This document shows positions 16,518-24,262 of a DNA stretch of 64,000 nt, in pieces. Numbering within the stretch: the first letter of the stretch is position 1; each line of letters opens with the position of its first letter. The notes under the pieces are model-generated. The model was given only the letters and a program-made list of their open reading frames with translations. It made no database searches and was not told the DNA's origin. The DNA comes from Massilia sp. BJB1822 (GTDB taxonomy: Bacteria; Pseudomonadota; Gammaproteobacteria; Burkholderiales; Burkholderiaceae_D), in NCBI RefSeq assembly GCF_013369485.1, contig NZ_JABWEB010000009.1:62001-126000 (forward strand), in the 5' to 3' direction. The position numbers were made by a program, and so were the translations under genes.

Positions 16518-17993
16518 TCAGGCTTCGGCCTTGGGCTTAGGCTTGCGCGGCAGACGGCTGCGCGCCGGGGCTTTGTGCGTGCCGGGCTTCGGCACGCGCT
16601 TGGCGGCAGCGGACTGCTTGTCGTCGGCCGCGGCGTCGCTGGCCGCATCCTGTCCAGCCGCTTCGGCCACTGGAACCGCCACGGCGGTAACAACGGCTTC
16701 CGGCTGCGTCTCGGCGACAACTGCCGCCGCGCCTTCCGCTGCCTGCTCGGCCGCCTTGGCGGCCTTGCTGGTGCGGGCCGGCTTTTTGGCGGCGGTCTTG
16801 CGCGCGGCTGGCGCGCGCTTGGCGGCGGCCTTGGCTGGCTTGGCTTCGGCTTCCGGCGCAGGTGCTTCCCCGGCTGGCGCTTCGGCTGGCGCGTGGTCGG
16901 CTGCTTCCACCACCGGCGCGGCCTCTTCCCGCTGCGGCGCCGGCGTTTCGGGCCAGACGCTGGCTGGCGCCTGGGCATCGGCATCGATCACTTCGGCCTC
17001 GGCGTTCGGCTGCGCGGCCTCGTGCTGCTCGCCGCCACGGCGGTTGCGGCCGCCGCGGTTGCCGCGTCCGCGGCGCTGCTCGTTGCGGTCTCCATCCTGC
17101 TGCGACGGCGCTTGCTGCGCTGCCTGCGGCTGGGCGGCTTCGCCGTCCGCGCTCTCGGCAACGACGGCCTGCGCCGGGCCGCTGCCGCGATAAACGTAGG
17201 CACCGGATTTTTCATCGCGGCCGAATTCCAGCAGGCCGCGCGCCTTCATCTCTTCCAGCAGATTGCCGAAGGTGCGGAAGCCGTAATAAGACTCGCTGAA
17301 GTCCGGCTTGCGGCGCTTGATCGCTTCTTTCAGCACCGAGGCCCAGATCTTGCCGCTGTCGCCGCGTTCGGCCACCAGGGCGTCGAAGGTGGCGTACGCG
17401 ATGTCCACGGCCTGGCTGCGGCGCTTGTCCATTTCCTCGCGGCGGCGTTTCTCTTCTTCGGCCGTGCGCTTAGGCTGCGGAGTGTCGCGCGAATCGCGCT
17501 TGGCGGCACGGCGGCTTTCGCGCACCAGGTCGTCGTAGAAGATGAATTCGTCGCAGTTGGCGACCAGCAGGTCCGAGGTGGAATCCTTCACGCCGACGCC
17601 GATCACCTTCTTGGCGTTTTCGCGCAGCTTGGAAACCAGGGGCGAGAAGTCGGAGTCGCCGGAAATGATGACAAAGGTGTTCACATGGGCCTTGGTGTAG
17701 CACAGGTCCAGCGCATCGACCACCATGCGGATATCGGCCGAGTTCTTGCCCGACAAGCGCACGTGGGGAATCTCGATCAGCTCGAAGTTCGCCTCGTGCA
17801 TGGAGCCTTTGAAGCTCTTGTAGCGGTCCCAGTCGCAATACGCCTTCTTGACCACGATGCTGCCCTTCAGCAGCAGGCGCTCCAGCACTGGCTTGATGTC
17901 GAATTTTTCGTAATTGGCGTCGCGCACGCCGAGGGCGACGTTTTCAAAGTCGCAGAACAGCGCCATGCTGACGGTATCGTTGGGTGAAGCCAT
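16518..17993 (-). CDS. NYN-domain (LabA/DUF88-like) protein with LOTUS domain and basic tail
   Basis: The 491 residues form three parts. An N-terminal NYN/PIN-like nuclease domain (about 8-160) has acidic residues in MALFCDFENVALG, NSADIRMVVDALDL and FVIISGDSDFSPLV, the expected metal-binding positions. An OST-HTH/LOTUS RNA-binding domain (about 195-270) includes SYYGFRTFGNLLEEMKARG. The tail of about 210 residues is low-complexity, first Gln/Arg/Gly- then Ala/Lys/Pro-rich, like histone H1 repeats. An RNA-processing or RNA-binding role is likely; the target is unknown. Confidence 0.85.
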   Translation of the reverse strand: MASPNDTVSMALFCDFENVALGVRDANYEKFDIKPVLERLLLKGSIVVKKAYCDWDRYKSFKGSMHEANFELIEIPHVRLSGKNSADIRMVVDALDLCYTKAHVNTFVIISGDSDFSPLVSKLRENAKKVIGVGVKDSTSDLLVANCDEFIFYDDLVRESRRAAKRDSRDTPQPKRTAEEEKRRREEMDKRRSQAVDIAYATFDALVAERGDSGKIWASVLKEAIKRRKPDFSESYYGFRTFGNLLEEMKARGLLEFGRDEKSGAYVYRGSGPAQAVVAESADGEAAQPQAAQQAPSQQDGDRNEQRRGRGNRGGRNRRGGEQHEAAQPNAEAEVIDADAQAPASVWPETPAPQREEAAPVVEAADHAPAEAPAGEAPAPEAEAKPAKAAAKRAPAARKTAAKKPARTSKAAKAAEQAAEGAAAVVAETQPEAVVTAVAVPVAEAAGQDAASDAAADDKQSAAAKRVPKPGTHKAPARSRLPRKPKPKAEA

Positions 17994-18117
17994 GTGTCTT
18001 GTTATGTTCAGTGATCGGTGGAAGGTGGCGGGTGATTATACAGCCAGCGCCGAACCGGCCCGCTTACTGATATATTCTTGTCAAACCTGACACCTGCGTC
18101 AACCTTAAGGATTGCCC

Positions 18118-18624
18118 ATGAAAATCGCCTTCGCCGCACCCCTGCTTGCCGCCTGCCTCGCCCTGCCCTTCGCCGCCAGCGCCCAAACCCCGGCCGCCGA
18201 CCAGGCTTTCCGCGCCAAGGTGAATGCCTTCGTCGATGGCTGGCACAAGGACGCGGCCAACGCCGATCCGGTGTATTTCGACAAGATGGCGCCCGAGGGC
18301 ATTTACATCGGCACCGACAAATCCGAAGTGTGGGCGCGCGACGCCTTCAAGATCTGGGCCAAGCCCTACTTCGACCGCAAGAAGGCCTGGTCCTTCACGG
18401 CGCAAAAGCGCAACGTGTATTTTTCGCCTGACAAAAAATACGTCTGGTTCGATGAGCAGTTGAATACGCAGATGGGCACCTGCCAGGCCAGCGGCGTGCT
18501 GCGCAGCACGGAGCAGGGTTTTCTGATCGAGCATTACCAGCTTTCGCTGGCCGTGCCCAATCCGCTGATGGACAAGTTCACCAAGGCGATTGCCGAACAT
18601 GAAGGCAAGGAAGCGGCCAAGTAA
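18118..18624 (+). CDS. Periplasmic SnoaL/NTF2-like protein
   Basis: The 168-residue precursor has a signal peptide (MKIAFAAPLLAACLALPFAASA, cut near residue 22). The rest resembles a SnoaL/NTF2-fold domain (AFVDGWHKDAANADPVYFDKMAPEGIYIGTDKSEVW). I chose the ATG at 18118, preceded by AAGG, rather than the TTG six bases upstream. Function unknown; secreted members often bind small ligands. It ends 3 bp before the convergent AraC-family gene. Confidence 0.8.
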   Translation: MKIAFAAPLLAACLALPFAASAQTPAADQAFRAKVNAFVDGWHKDAANADPVYFDKMAPEGIYIGTDKSEVWARDAFKIWAKPYFDRKKAWSFTAQKRNVYFSPDKKYVWFDEQLNTQMGTCQASGVLRSTEQGFLIEHYQLSLAVPNPLMDKFTKAIAEHEGKEAAK

Positions 18625-18627
18625 GCC

Positions 18628-19365
18628 TTATGCCGCCTCGCTGAAATAGCGGCTGGGCGTGACGCCGAAGCTGCGCTTGAACATGGCAATGAAGGCGCTC
18701 ACATTGTCGTAACCCAGATCGAGCGCGATGGCGGTGACGGAGCGCTCCGCCGCCAGCATTTCCAGCGCCCGCATCAGCCGCGCGCGCTGGCGCCAGTCGG
18801 CGAAGCTGAATCCCGTTTCGGACAGGAAGCGGCGCGCCAGCGTGCGCGGCGCAATGCCGGCCCAGGCGGCCCAGTCCTCCATGCGGCGCTTGTCGGCCAG
18901 GTCGGCGGCGATGGCCTGCGCAATGCGGCGCAGGCGCGCATCGGCGGGCATGGGCAGCACCAGCGCGGCGCGCGGCAGGCTGGCCACTTCGTCCAGGATC
19001 ACACCCGCCACGCGCTGGCGCGCCGCATCGAAATCGCCCCCGTCCCATTGCGCCGCGCGCAGCACCGCCTCGCGCAGCAGGCCGGAAGCCTGCATCACGC
19101 AGGGCTGCGCCGGCAGCGCGGCGCAGGCCGCGTCATCGACATACACGCTCCAGCCGGCGAAAGCGCCATGCGAATGCAGGGAATGCGGACAATGCGGCGG
19201 CACCCAGACCGCATGCGTGGCAGGCACCACCCACAGGCTGTCGCCCGCGCCCACGGTCAGCAGGCCGCGCTGGGCGCCGAACAATTGGCCGCGCGCGTGG
19301 CTGTGCGAGGCGGTGATGCGCTGCGCATCGCTATGGATGAGGAGCGCGCTGAGAAAAGAAGTCAT
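18628..19365 (-). CDS. AraC-family transcriptional regulator
   Basis: The 245 residues combine an N-terminal cupin-like ligand-binding half (SHSHARGQLFGAQRGLLTV, WVPPHCPHSLHSHG) and a C-terminal double helix-turn-helix (IAPRTLARRFLSETGFSFADW and ALDLGYDNVSAFIAMFKRSF). The paired histidines in the cupin half recall the NimR/YdeO-like branch. The usual target would be a divergent gene; here that is the small SnoaL-like gene at 19463. Confidence 0.9.
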   Translation of the reverse strand: MTSFLSALLIHSDAQRITASHSHARGQLFGAQRGLLTVGAGDSLWVVPATHAVWVPPHCPHSLHSHGAFAGWSVYVDDAACAALPAQPCVMQASGLLREAVLRAAQWDGGDFDAARQRVAGVILDEVASLPRAALVLPMPADARLRRIAQAIAADLADKRRMEDWAAWAGIAPRTLARRFLSETGFSFADWRQRARLMRALEMLAAERSVTAIALDLGYDNVSAFIAMFKRSFGVTPSRYFSEAA

Positions 19366-19462
19366 TGGCTGAAATGCGGTATTGATTGTCTATTTTAGCG
19401 CAGACCAGCCACACATCCCGCCCTATCATGGCTTCACCATCAACTGAAAAACGGAGCAAGCC

Positions 19463-19849
19463 ATGCTGACCAAAACCTGGATGCAAAACGCGCTGAATGA
19501 AGTCCTGCAGCCGCAGGCCACTACCCAGACCTACGAAAAATACTTCGACCCGGATTATGTGCAGGTAGTGGACGGCAAAACCCTGGACTATGCCGAAGCC
19601 ACCCACCACTTCGGCATCGTGCGCGACAAGATGAAATCGCTGCGCATCACGATCAAGGACTTTGTGGCCGATGGCGACACCATCGCCGAAAGCCATATCG
19701 TCGACGGCGAAACCAAGGACGGCGAGATCGTGCAGTTCGAGGTCATCGCCATCACCCGCCTGAGAGATGACCGCATCTGGCGCCTGAACGAGCTGACGCG
19801 CCAGATCAAGGGCGGAGAGCATAGCCGCGACCTCGGCTCGCGCACCTGA
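19463..19849 (+). CDS. Cytosolic SnoaL/NTF2-like protein
   Basis: The 128-residue protein has no signal peptide. The pattern EYFDPDYVQVVDGKTLDYAEATHHF-type first half and GEIVQFEVIAITRLRDDRIWRLNELTRQ second half fits the SnoaL-like nuclear transport factor 2 fold (cited in part). AACGGAGC precedes the ATG as a ribosome binding site. It is divergent from the AraC regulator with a 97-bp gap and may be its target. Ligand or reaction unknown. Confidence 0.75.
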   Translation: MLTKTWMQNALNEVLQPQATTQTYEKYFDPDYVQVVDGKTLDYAEATHHFGIVRDKMKSLRITIKDFVADGDTIAESHIVDGETKDGEIVQFEVIAITRLRDDRIWRLNELTRQIKGGEHSRDLGSRT

Positions 19850-19914
19850 AGCACTGCCTGCACGATGGCGGAGAGTGCGCTAGAGTAGCCCCCTTCCGCC
19901 AACGAGGACCAAGC

Positions 19915-20694
19915 ATGACCGCCGACCAGCTCTATCACGATCCCGCACTCGCCCAGTTCTACGATGCGGAAAACGAATGGACCGAGGGGCTGGAATACTG
20001 CCGCCAGCTGGCGGCATCCTGCGCCTCGGTGCTGGACCTGGGCTGCGGCACCGGCCTGTTTGCCGCCACGCTGGCGCAGGAAGGCCGCTGCGCCGTGACC
20101 GGCGCCGATCCCGCCGCCGCAATGCTGGACATCGCCAGGGCGCGCAGCGGCGGCCATCTGGTGCGCTGGCTGCAGGCCGATGCCCGCGCGCTGCGGCTCA
20201 ATGAACGCTTCGACCTGATCGTCCTGACGGGCCACGCCTTCCAGGTCTTTCTGACGCGCGAGGACCAGGCGGCCGTGCTGCGCACTATCGCCAGCCATTT
20301 GCGGCCCAACGGACGCTTCATCTTCGACAGCAGGAATCCGCTGGTGGAGGAATGGAAGGAGTGGACGCCGGAACAATCGCAAAGAACGCTGACGCATCCG
20401 CTGTTAGGCGCAATCGAGGCATGGAACGATGTGTCGCGCGACGCGGCAAGCGGTGTAGTCAGCTACGACAGCTACTACCGCGTGCAGGCCAGCGGCCGCC
20501 TGTATTCGGCATGCTCGCCGATTGCCTTTCCCGCTCAGGAGCGACTGGCCGAACTGCTGGAAGAAGCAGGCCTGATCGCCACCTCATGGCTGGGCGGCTG
20601 GGACCAGCGCCCGTGCACCGCCGATGCGCCCGAGATCATCGTAGCGGGAACGCTGCAGGGCGCCCTCACTCCCGCGGCGTCCACTGAAGGATGA
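19915..20694 (+). CDS. Class I SAM-dependent methyltransferase
   Basis: The 259 residues carry the SAM-binding motif I VLDLGCGTGLFAATLAQEG (about 38-56), the acidic motif ADPAAAMLDIAR, and motif DLIVLTGHAFQVF. The C-terminal part is beta-rich as in small-molecule methyltransferases. Substrate unknown. Its 3' end overlaps the convergent EamA gene by 29 bp. Confidence 0.88.
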   Translation: MTADQLYHDPALAQFYDAENEWTEGLEYCRQLAASCASVLDLGCGTGLFAATLAQEGRCAVTGADPAAAMLDIARARSGGHLVRWLQADARALRLNERFDLIVLTGHAFQVFLTREDQAAVLRTIASHLRPNGRFIFDSRNPLVEEWKEWTPEQSQRTLTHPLLGAIEAWNDVSRDAASGVVSYDSYYRVQASGRLYSACSPIAFPAQERLAELLEEAGLIATSWLGGWDQRPCTADAPEIIVAGTLQGALTPAASTEG

Positions 20695-21601
20695 CGATGC
20701 CGCTGAGCAGGATCAGCGCACCGAGCACGCCGTACCAGCTCATCCGCTCATGCAGAACGAGCACGGCAAGGACGGTGGCGACCAGGGGTTCCAGCAAGCT
20801 GGCGATAGCGCCGCCGATGGCGCCCGTGCCTTTCAATCCATTCAGGAAAAGCGTCTGCGCAAGGGCCGTGGGAATCGCCGCCACATACAGCAGCATCGCC
20901 CAGCCCGACCAGGAATAGCTGAGATGCAACCCCTGCTCCGGCCAGAACGGCAAGAGCAGCAGCGCGCCAATCGCAAAACCAATCCCCCCCGCATGCGCGG
21001 CACTGCAAACGCTGCCGGCGGCGCGGGCGGCAAGCACATAGAAGGCCTGAAGCAAGGCGCAGGCAACAGCGATCGCCACGCCGGCCCAGAAGCGATAGGT
21101 ATCCGAATTCAAGTCCGTGGGCAGGCCGACCAGCAGTATCGTGCCGCCGATGGCGGCGGCCAGGGCCACCAGCGTGCGGACATGGAGGCGCTCGCGAAAC
21201 CACAGCACCGAAATCAGTGCCACAAAAATGGGCGCGCCGCAAATGCTGATCAACACTGAAATGGCAACGCCGACACGCTCGATCGCCAGCACATACGTCA
21301 GCTGGTAGAAGGCCATACTGATCCCCAGCGCCAGCAGGACCAGCCACCCTTTCGGCGTCAGCGGCGCCAGCCAGGTTCCCGCATGCATGCGCGCCATCAG
21401 CAAGAGAAACGGCACGGACAATGCCAGCCGCAGAAAGCTGATCGACACCGCATCCGCCCCGCCGGCCGTCCCCAACGACTGGAAGACGAGGCCCGTGGTG
21501 CCCCACAGGGCGGCAGCGCTCAGTACCGGCGCCCAGCCGCTCTTCACAGAACTGACGTCACCACCAGGCGTCAACTGCTGACTTGAACTCAAGCGTCCCA
21601 T
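20666..21601 (-). CDS. EamA/DMT-family transporter
   Basis: Inner-membrane exporter of 311 residues with about ten membrane helices in two EamA repeats (AALWGTTGLVFQSLG... and GGIGFAIGALLLLPFW...). Such proteins export amino acids, nucleobases or other metabolites. It diverges from a TetR-family regulator, and the gap contains clustered GTCAAC inverted repeats, so control by that regulator is likely. Confidence 0.88.
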   Translation of the reverse strand: MGRLSSSQQLTPGGDVSSVKSGWAPVLSAAALWGTTGLVFQSLGTAGGADAVSISFLRLALSVPFLLLMARMHAGTWLAPLTPKGWLVLLALGISMAFYQLTYVLAIERVGVAISVLISICGAPIFVALISVLWFRERLHVRTLVALAAAIGGTILLVGLPTDLNSDTYRFWAGVAIAVACALLQAFYVLAARAAGSVCSAAHAGGIGFAIGALLLLPFWPEQGLHLSYSWSGWAMLLYVAAIPTALAQTLFLNGLKGTGAIGGAIASLLEPLVATVLAVLVLHERMSWYGVLGALILLSGIVILQWTPRE

Positions 21602-21689
21602 TTCGGCACCCTTTCAAAGAGAACAAGCTTCCGTATCGGCACCGGCGCTTGTGGCTCGCGGGAATATCCGCAGTTATAATAAACCCAAC

Positions 21690-21731
21690 TGTCAACGATA
21701 CCATCGTAGTCAACGTTGACACACATGTCAA
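21690..21731. promoter_or_regulatory. Probable TetR-family operator cluster
   Basis: Four GTCAA/TTGAC half-sites lie within 42 bp between the divergent EamA and TetR genes. GTCAACGTTGAC (21709-21720) is a perfect palindrome. TTGACA-CACA-TGTCAA (21716-21731) overlaps it. ACGAT-ACC-ATCGT (21695-21707) is a further inverted repeat. A TATAAT at 21675-21680 is adjacent. Confidence 0.65.
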
Positions 21732-21752
21732 ATTCAAGAGGACGAGTGCAGC

Positions 21753-22334
21753 ATGGTGATGACCAGGCAGTTTGATGAGGAAATTCTGCTGAGCAGAGTG
21801 CTGGACGTGTTCTGGGCCAAAGGCTGGCAGGCCACCTCGATGAGCGATCTGGCCAGTGCCGCCAGCGTGCAGCGCGGCTCCCTCTATCACGCATACGGCG
21901 ACAAGGAGCGTCTGTTTCTGCTCGCCTTCGACCGCTATGCAGAACAGGTATTGGCGGAATCACGGGCCGCCCTGGATGCGCCGACAGCCCGGGCCGCCCT
22001 ACAGCGCTTCTTCGAGGTTTCGATCGCCAGTATGACCGCGGGGACGCCGCGACGCGGCTGCTTCACGACCAAAACGGCCATGGAAAGCGGGCAGATCGGC
22101 GACGCGGCATATGGCCGGGTATGCACCCTGATGCAAGACTTGGAAGCGGTGCTGGCCGAAGCGCTCGCGCGCGACACAATGCGCCAATCGCTCACGATGC
22201 CCCCGGAGGCGGCAGCAAAGCTGATCCTGGCCTTTACCCGCGGGCTGGCCGTGATGGAGCGGCTCGAGCAGGAACCCGAGCAGTTGCAGGCTTTGAGCCA
22301 GAGCATGGCCGCGCTGGTCGCCACTGCCGGCTGA
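21753..22334 (+). CDS. TetR/AcrR-family transcriptional regulator
   Basis: The 193 residues start with a DNA-binding helix-turn-helix (VLDVFWAKGWQATSMSDLASAASVQRGSLYHAYGDKERLF) seen in parts, typical of TetR. The ligand-binding C-terminal domain contains GCFTTKTAMESG, like the NemR/AcuR-type branch. It probably represses itself and the divergent EamA exporter through the operator cluster between them. Confidence 0.9.
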   Translation: MVMTRQFDEEILLSRVLDVFWAKGWQATSMSDLASAASVQRGSLYHAYGDKERLFLLAFDRYAEQVLAESRAALDAPTARAALQRFFEVSIASMTAGTPRRGCFTTKTAMESGQIGDAAYGRVCTLMQDLEAVLAEALARDTMRQSLTMPPEAAAKLILAFTRGLAVMERLEQEPEQLQALSQSMAALVATAG

Positions 22335-22373
22335 AGAACAAGCCAGCGGCTCCCGTTCCGGCTCCGGCCGCAA

Positions 22374-22895
22374 TTACCGCAGTTGCGCTACCAGCGCCCA
22401 ATCGCCAATGCTCCGGGCTTCCGTCCAATCGGCTTCCTGCGACCTGATTTCAGCGGAAAACTCAGGATCATTCTTGATGGCTGCTTCATCAGCTTCTGTG
22501 AGCACGACGGCCTGCCCGCCTTTGCTATCGGCAAGGTAGCGTTGGCTGGCGAGGAAGTCGTAGAAATCCAGGATCGCGCTTTGGGCCGCTTCCAGGCTAT
22601 TCGATTCCCCGGACTCGAAATACATGCAGAAATCCGACAGCGCATACAGATACATATTCAGAAGAATCTCCTCGCTGCCAGCGTCTTGCTCATCAACGAT
22701 ATGAGCGTCGAACACCTCTTCCATCAAGCTCGTCGAAACCGTTGATGGCGGATCTTCTCCCAGCACTTTCCAGGCGATATCCAAGAACTTCGGTACTTGC
22801 TTGGGCGGGGACAGATTATTGCGCGTCAGCGCGGCAGACATGCGGTCAAAGGCCCGGAGCAGAACAAAATACAGGGTCCGGTCTTGCGCTGTCAT
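22374..22895 (-). CDS. DUF416-like (YjaG-type) protein
   Basis: A 173-residue all-helical, acidic protein. The layout resembles the YjaG/DUF416 family: an N-terminal helix (RTLYFVLLRAFDRMSAAL), a KFLDIAWKVL motif, a central ALSDFCMYFESGESNSLEAA helix, and a C-terminal DPEFSAEIRSQEADW. No function is known for the family. It stands alone between the TetR gene and ychF. Confidence 0.6.
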   Translation of the reverse strand: MTAQDRTLYFVLLRAFDRMSAALTRNNLSPPKQVPKFLDIAWKVLGEDPPSTVSTSLMEEVFDAHIVDEQDAGSEEILLNMYLYALSDFCMYFESGESNSLEAAQSAILDFYDFLASQRYLADSKGGQAVVLTEADEAAIKNDPEFSAEIRSQEADWTEARSIGDWALVAQLR

Positions 22896-22964
22896 GATGG
22901 CAGGTGGGGATTGGCTGGACGGGTGCGCGCCTTTCTCGGGCGGCGCGCACCTCGGTAAGATGCG

Positions 22965-24056
22965 TTAGACGTTGAACAGGAAGTTCAGCACGTCGCCATC
23001 CTTGACCACGTATTCCTTGCCTTCGGCGCGCATCTTGCCCGCTTCCTTGGCGCCGGTTTCGCCTTTGTAGGCGATGTAGTCGTCATAGGCGATGGTCTGG
23101 GCGCGGATGAAGCCGCGTTCGAAGTCGGTGTGGATCACGCCGGCAGCCTGTGGCGCGGTGTCGCCCACGTGGATGGTCCAGGCGCGCACTTCTTTCACGC
23201 CGGCGGTGAAATAGGTTTGCAGGCCGAGCAGCTTGTAGCCGGCGCGGATCAGACGGTCCAGGCCTGGCTCTTCCATTCCCAGGTCGGCCAGGAAGGCGCT
23301 CTTGTCGGCGTCGTCCAGGTCGGCGATTTCGGCTTCAATCGCAGCGCAGATGGCGACGATCGGCGCGTTTTGCGCTTTGGCGTATTCGCTCAGCTTGTCG
23401 AGCAGGGGGTTGTTGCTGAAGCCGTCTTCCGAAACATTGGCCACGTACATGGCCGGCTTGGCGGTGATCAGGCACAGCGGCTTGATCAGGGCCATCTGGT
23501 CGGCGTCCAGGCCCAGCGAGCGCACGGGCTTGGCTTCGTTCAGGTGCGGCACCAGCTGTTCCATCAGGGCCACCAGCTTGGCGGCATCCTTGTCGCCGGA
23601 GCGGGCTTTCTTCTGCTCGCGGTGGATGGCTTTTTCCACGGTGCCGAGGTCGGCCAGCGCCAGCTCGGTCTGGATCACTTCGATATCGTCCAGCGGGCTG
23701 ACTTTGCCGGCCACGTGGATCACGTTTTCATCTTCGAAGCAGCGCACCACGTTGACGATGGCGTCGGTTTCGCGGATGTGGGACAGGAACTGGTTGCCCA
23801 GGCCTTCGCCCTGCGATGCGCCAGCCACCAGGCCGGCGATGTCGACGAACTCGACGATGGCGTTGACCATGCGCTCAGGTTTCACGATCTCGGCCAGCTG
23901 GGCCATGCGCGGATCCGGCACTTCCACCACGCCGACGTTGGGTTCGATGGTGCAGAACGGGTAGTTCTCGGCCGGGATGCCGGCCTTGGTCAGTGCATTG
24001 AAGAGGGTGGACTTGCCCACGTTAGGCAGGCCGACGATGCCGCATTTGAGACTCAT
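22965..24056 (-). CDS. ychF: Redox-regulated ATPase YchF (OLA1 family)
   Basis: Ribosome-associated P-loop protein that prefers ATP over GTP. The 363 residues have G1 GLPNVGKSTLFNAL (8-21), G3 DIAGLVAGASQGEGLG, and the C-terminal TGS domain (AGVIHTDFERGFIRAQTIAYDD, ending FLFNV). In E. coli it is adjacent to pth; here pth is about 5.5 kb away. Confidence 0.97.
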   Translation of the reverse strand: MSLKCGIVGLPNVGKSTLFNALTKAGIPAENYPFCTIEPNVGVVEVPDPRMAQLAEIVKPERMVNAIVEFVDIAGLVAGASQGEGLGNQFLSHIRETDAIVNVVRCFEDENVIHVAGKVSPLDDIEVIQTELALADLGTVEKAIHREQKKARSGDKDAAKLVALMEQLVPHLNEAKPVRSLGLDADQMALIKPLCLITAKPAMYVANVSEDGFSNNPLLDKLSEYAKAQNAPIVAICAAIEAEIADLDDADKSAFLADLGMEEPGLDRLIRAGYKLLGLQTYFTAGVKEVRAWTIHVGDTAPQAAGVIHTDFERGFIRAQTIAYDDYIAYKGETGAKEAGKMRAEGKEYVVKDGDVLNFLFNV

Positions 24057-24262
24057 GGAAAACCTTTAATGATAGTGTTCTGCTACGGACGCTGCCGCAA
24101 ATAGAACGAGATTGTACCGCAGAACGGCCCCGATTCCCGCCAAAAGCCGCGACTTGCCCAGTTTCCCCGAATCATTAATCATCGCGCCGAAATGTGATAT
24201 CGTGGAGCAACAATAGCAAATCGACAAGCGCCAGTCCGGGCCAGTCAGGAGAAGAAGAATTC

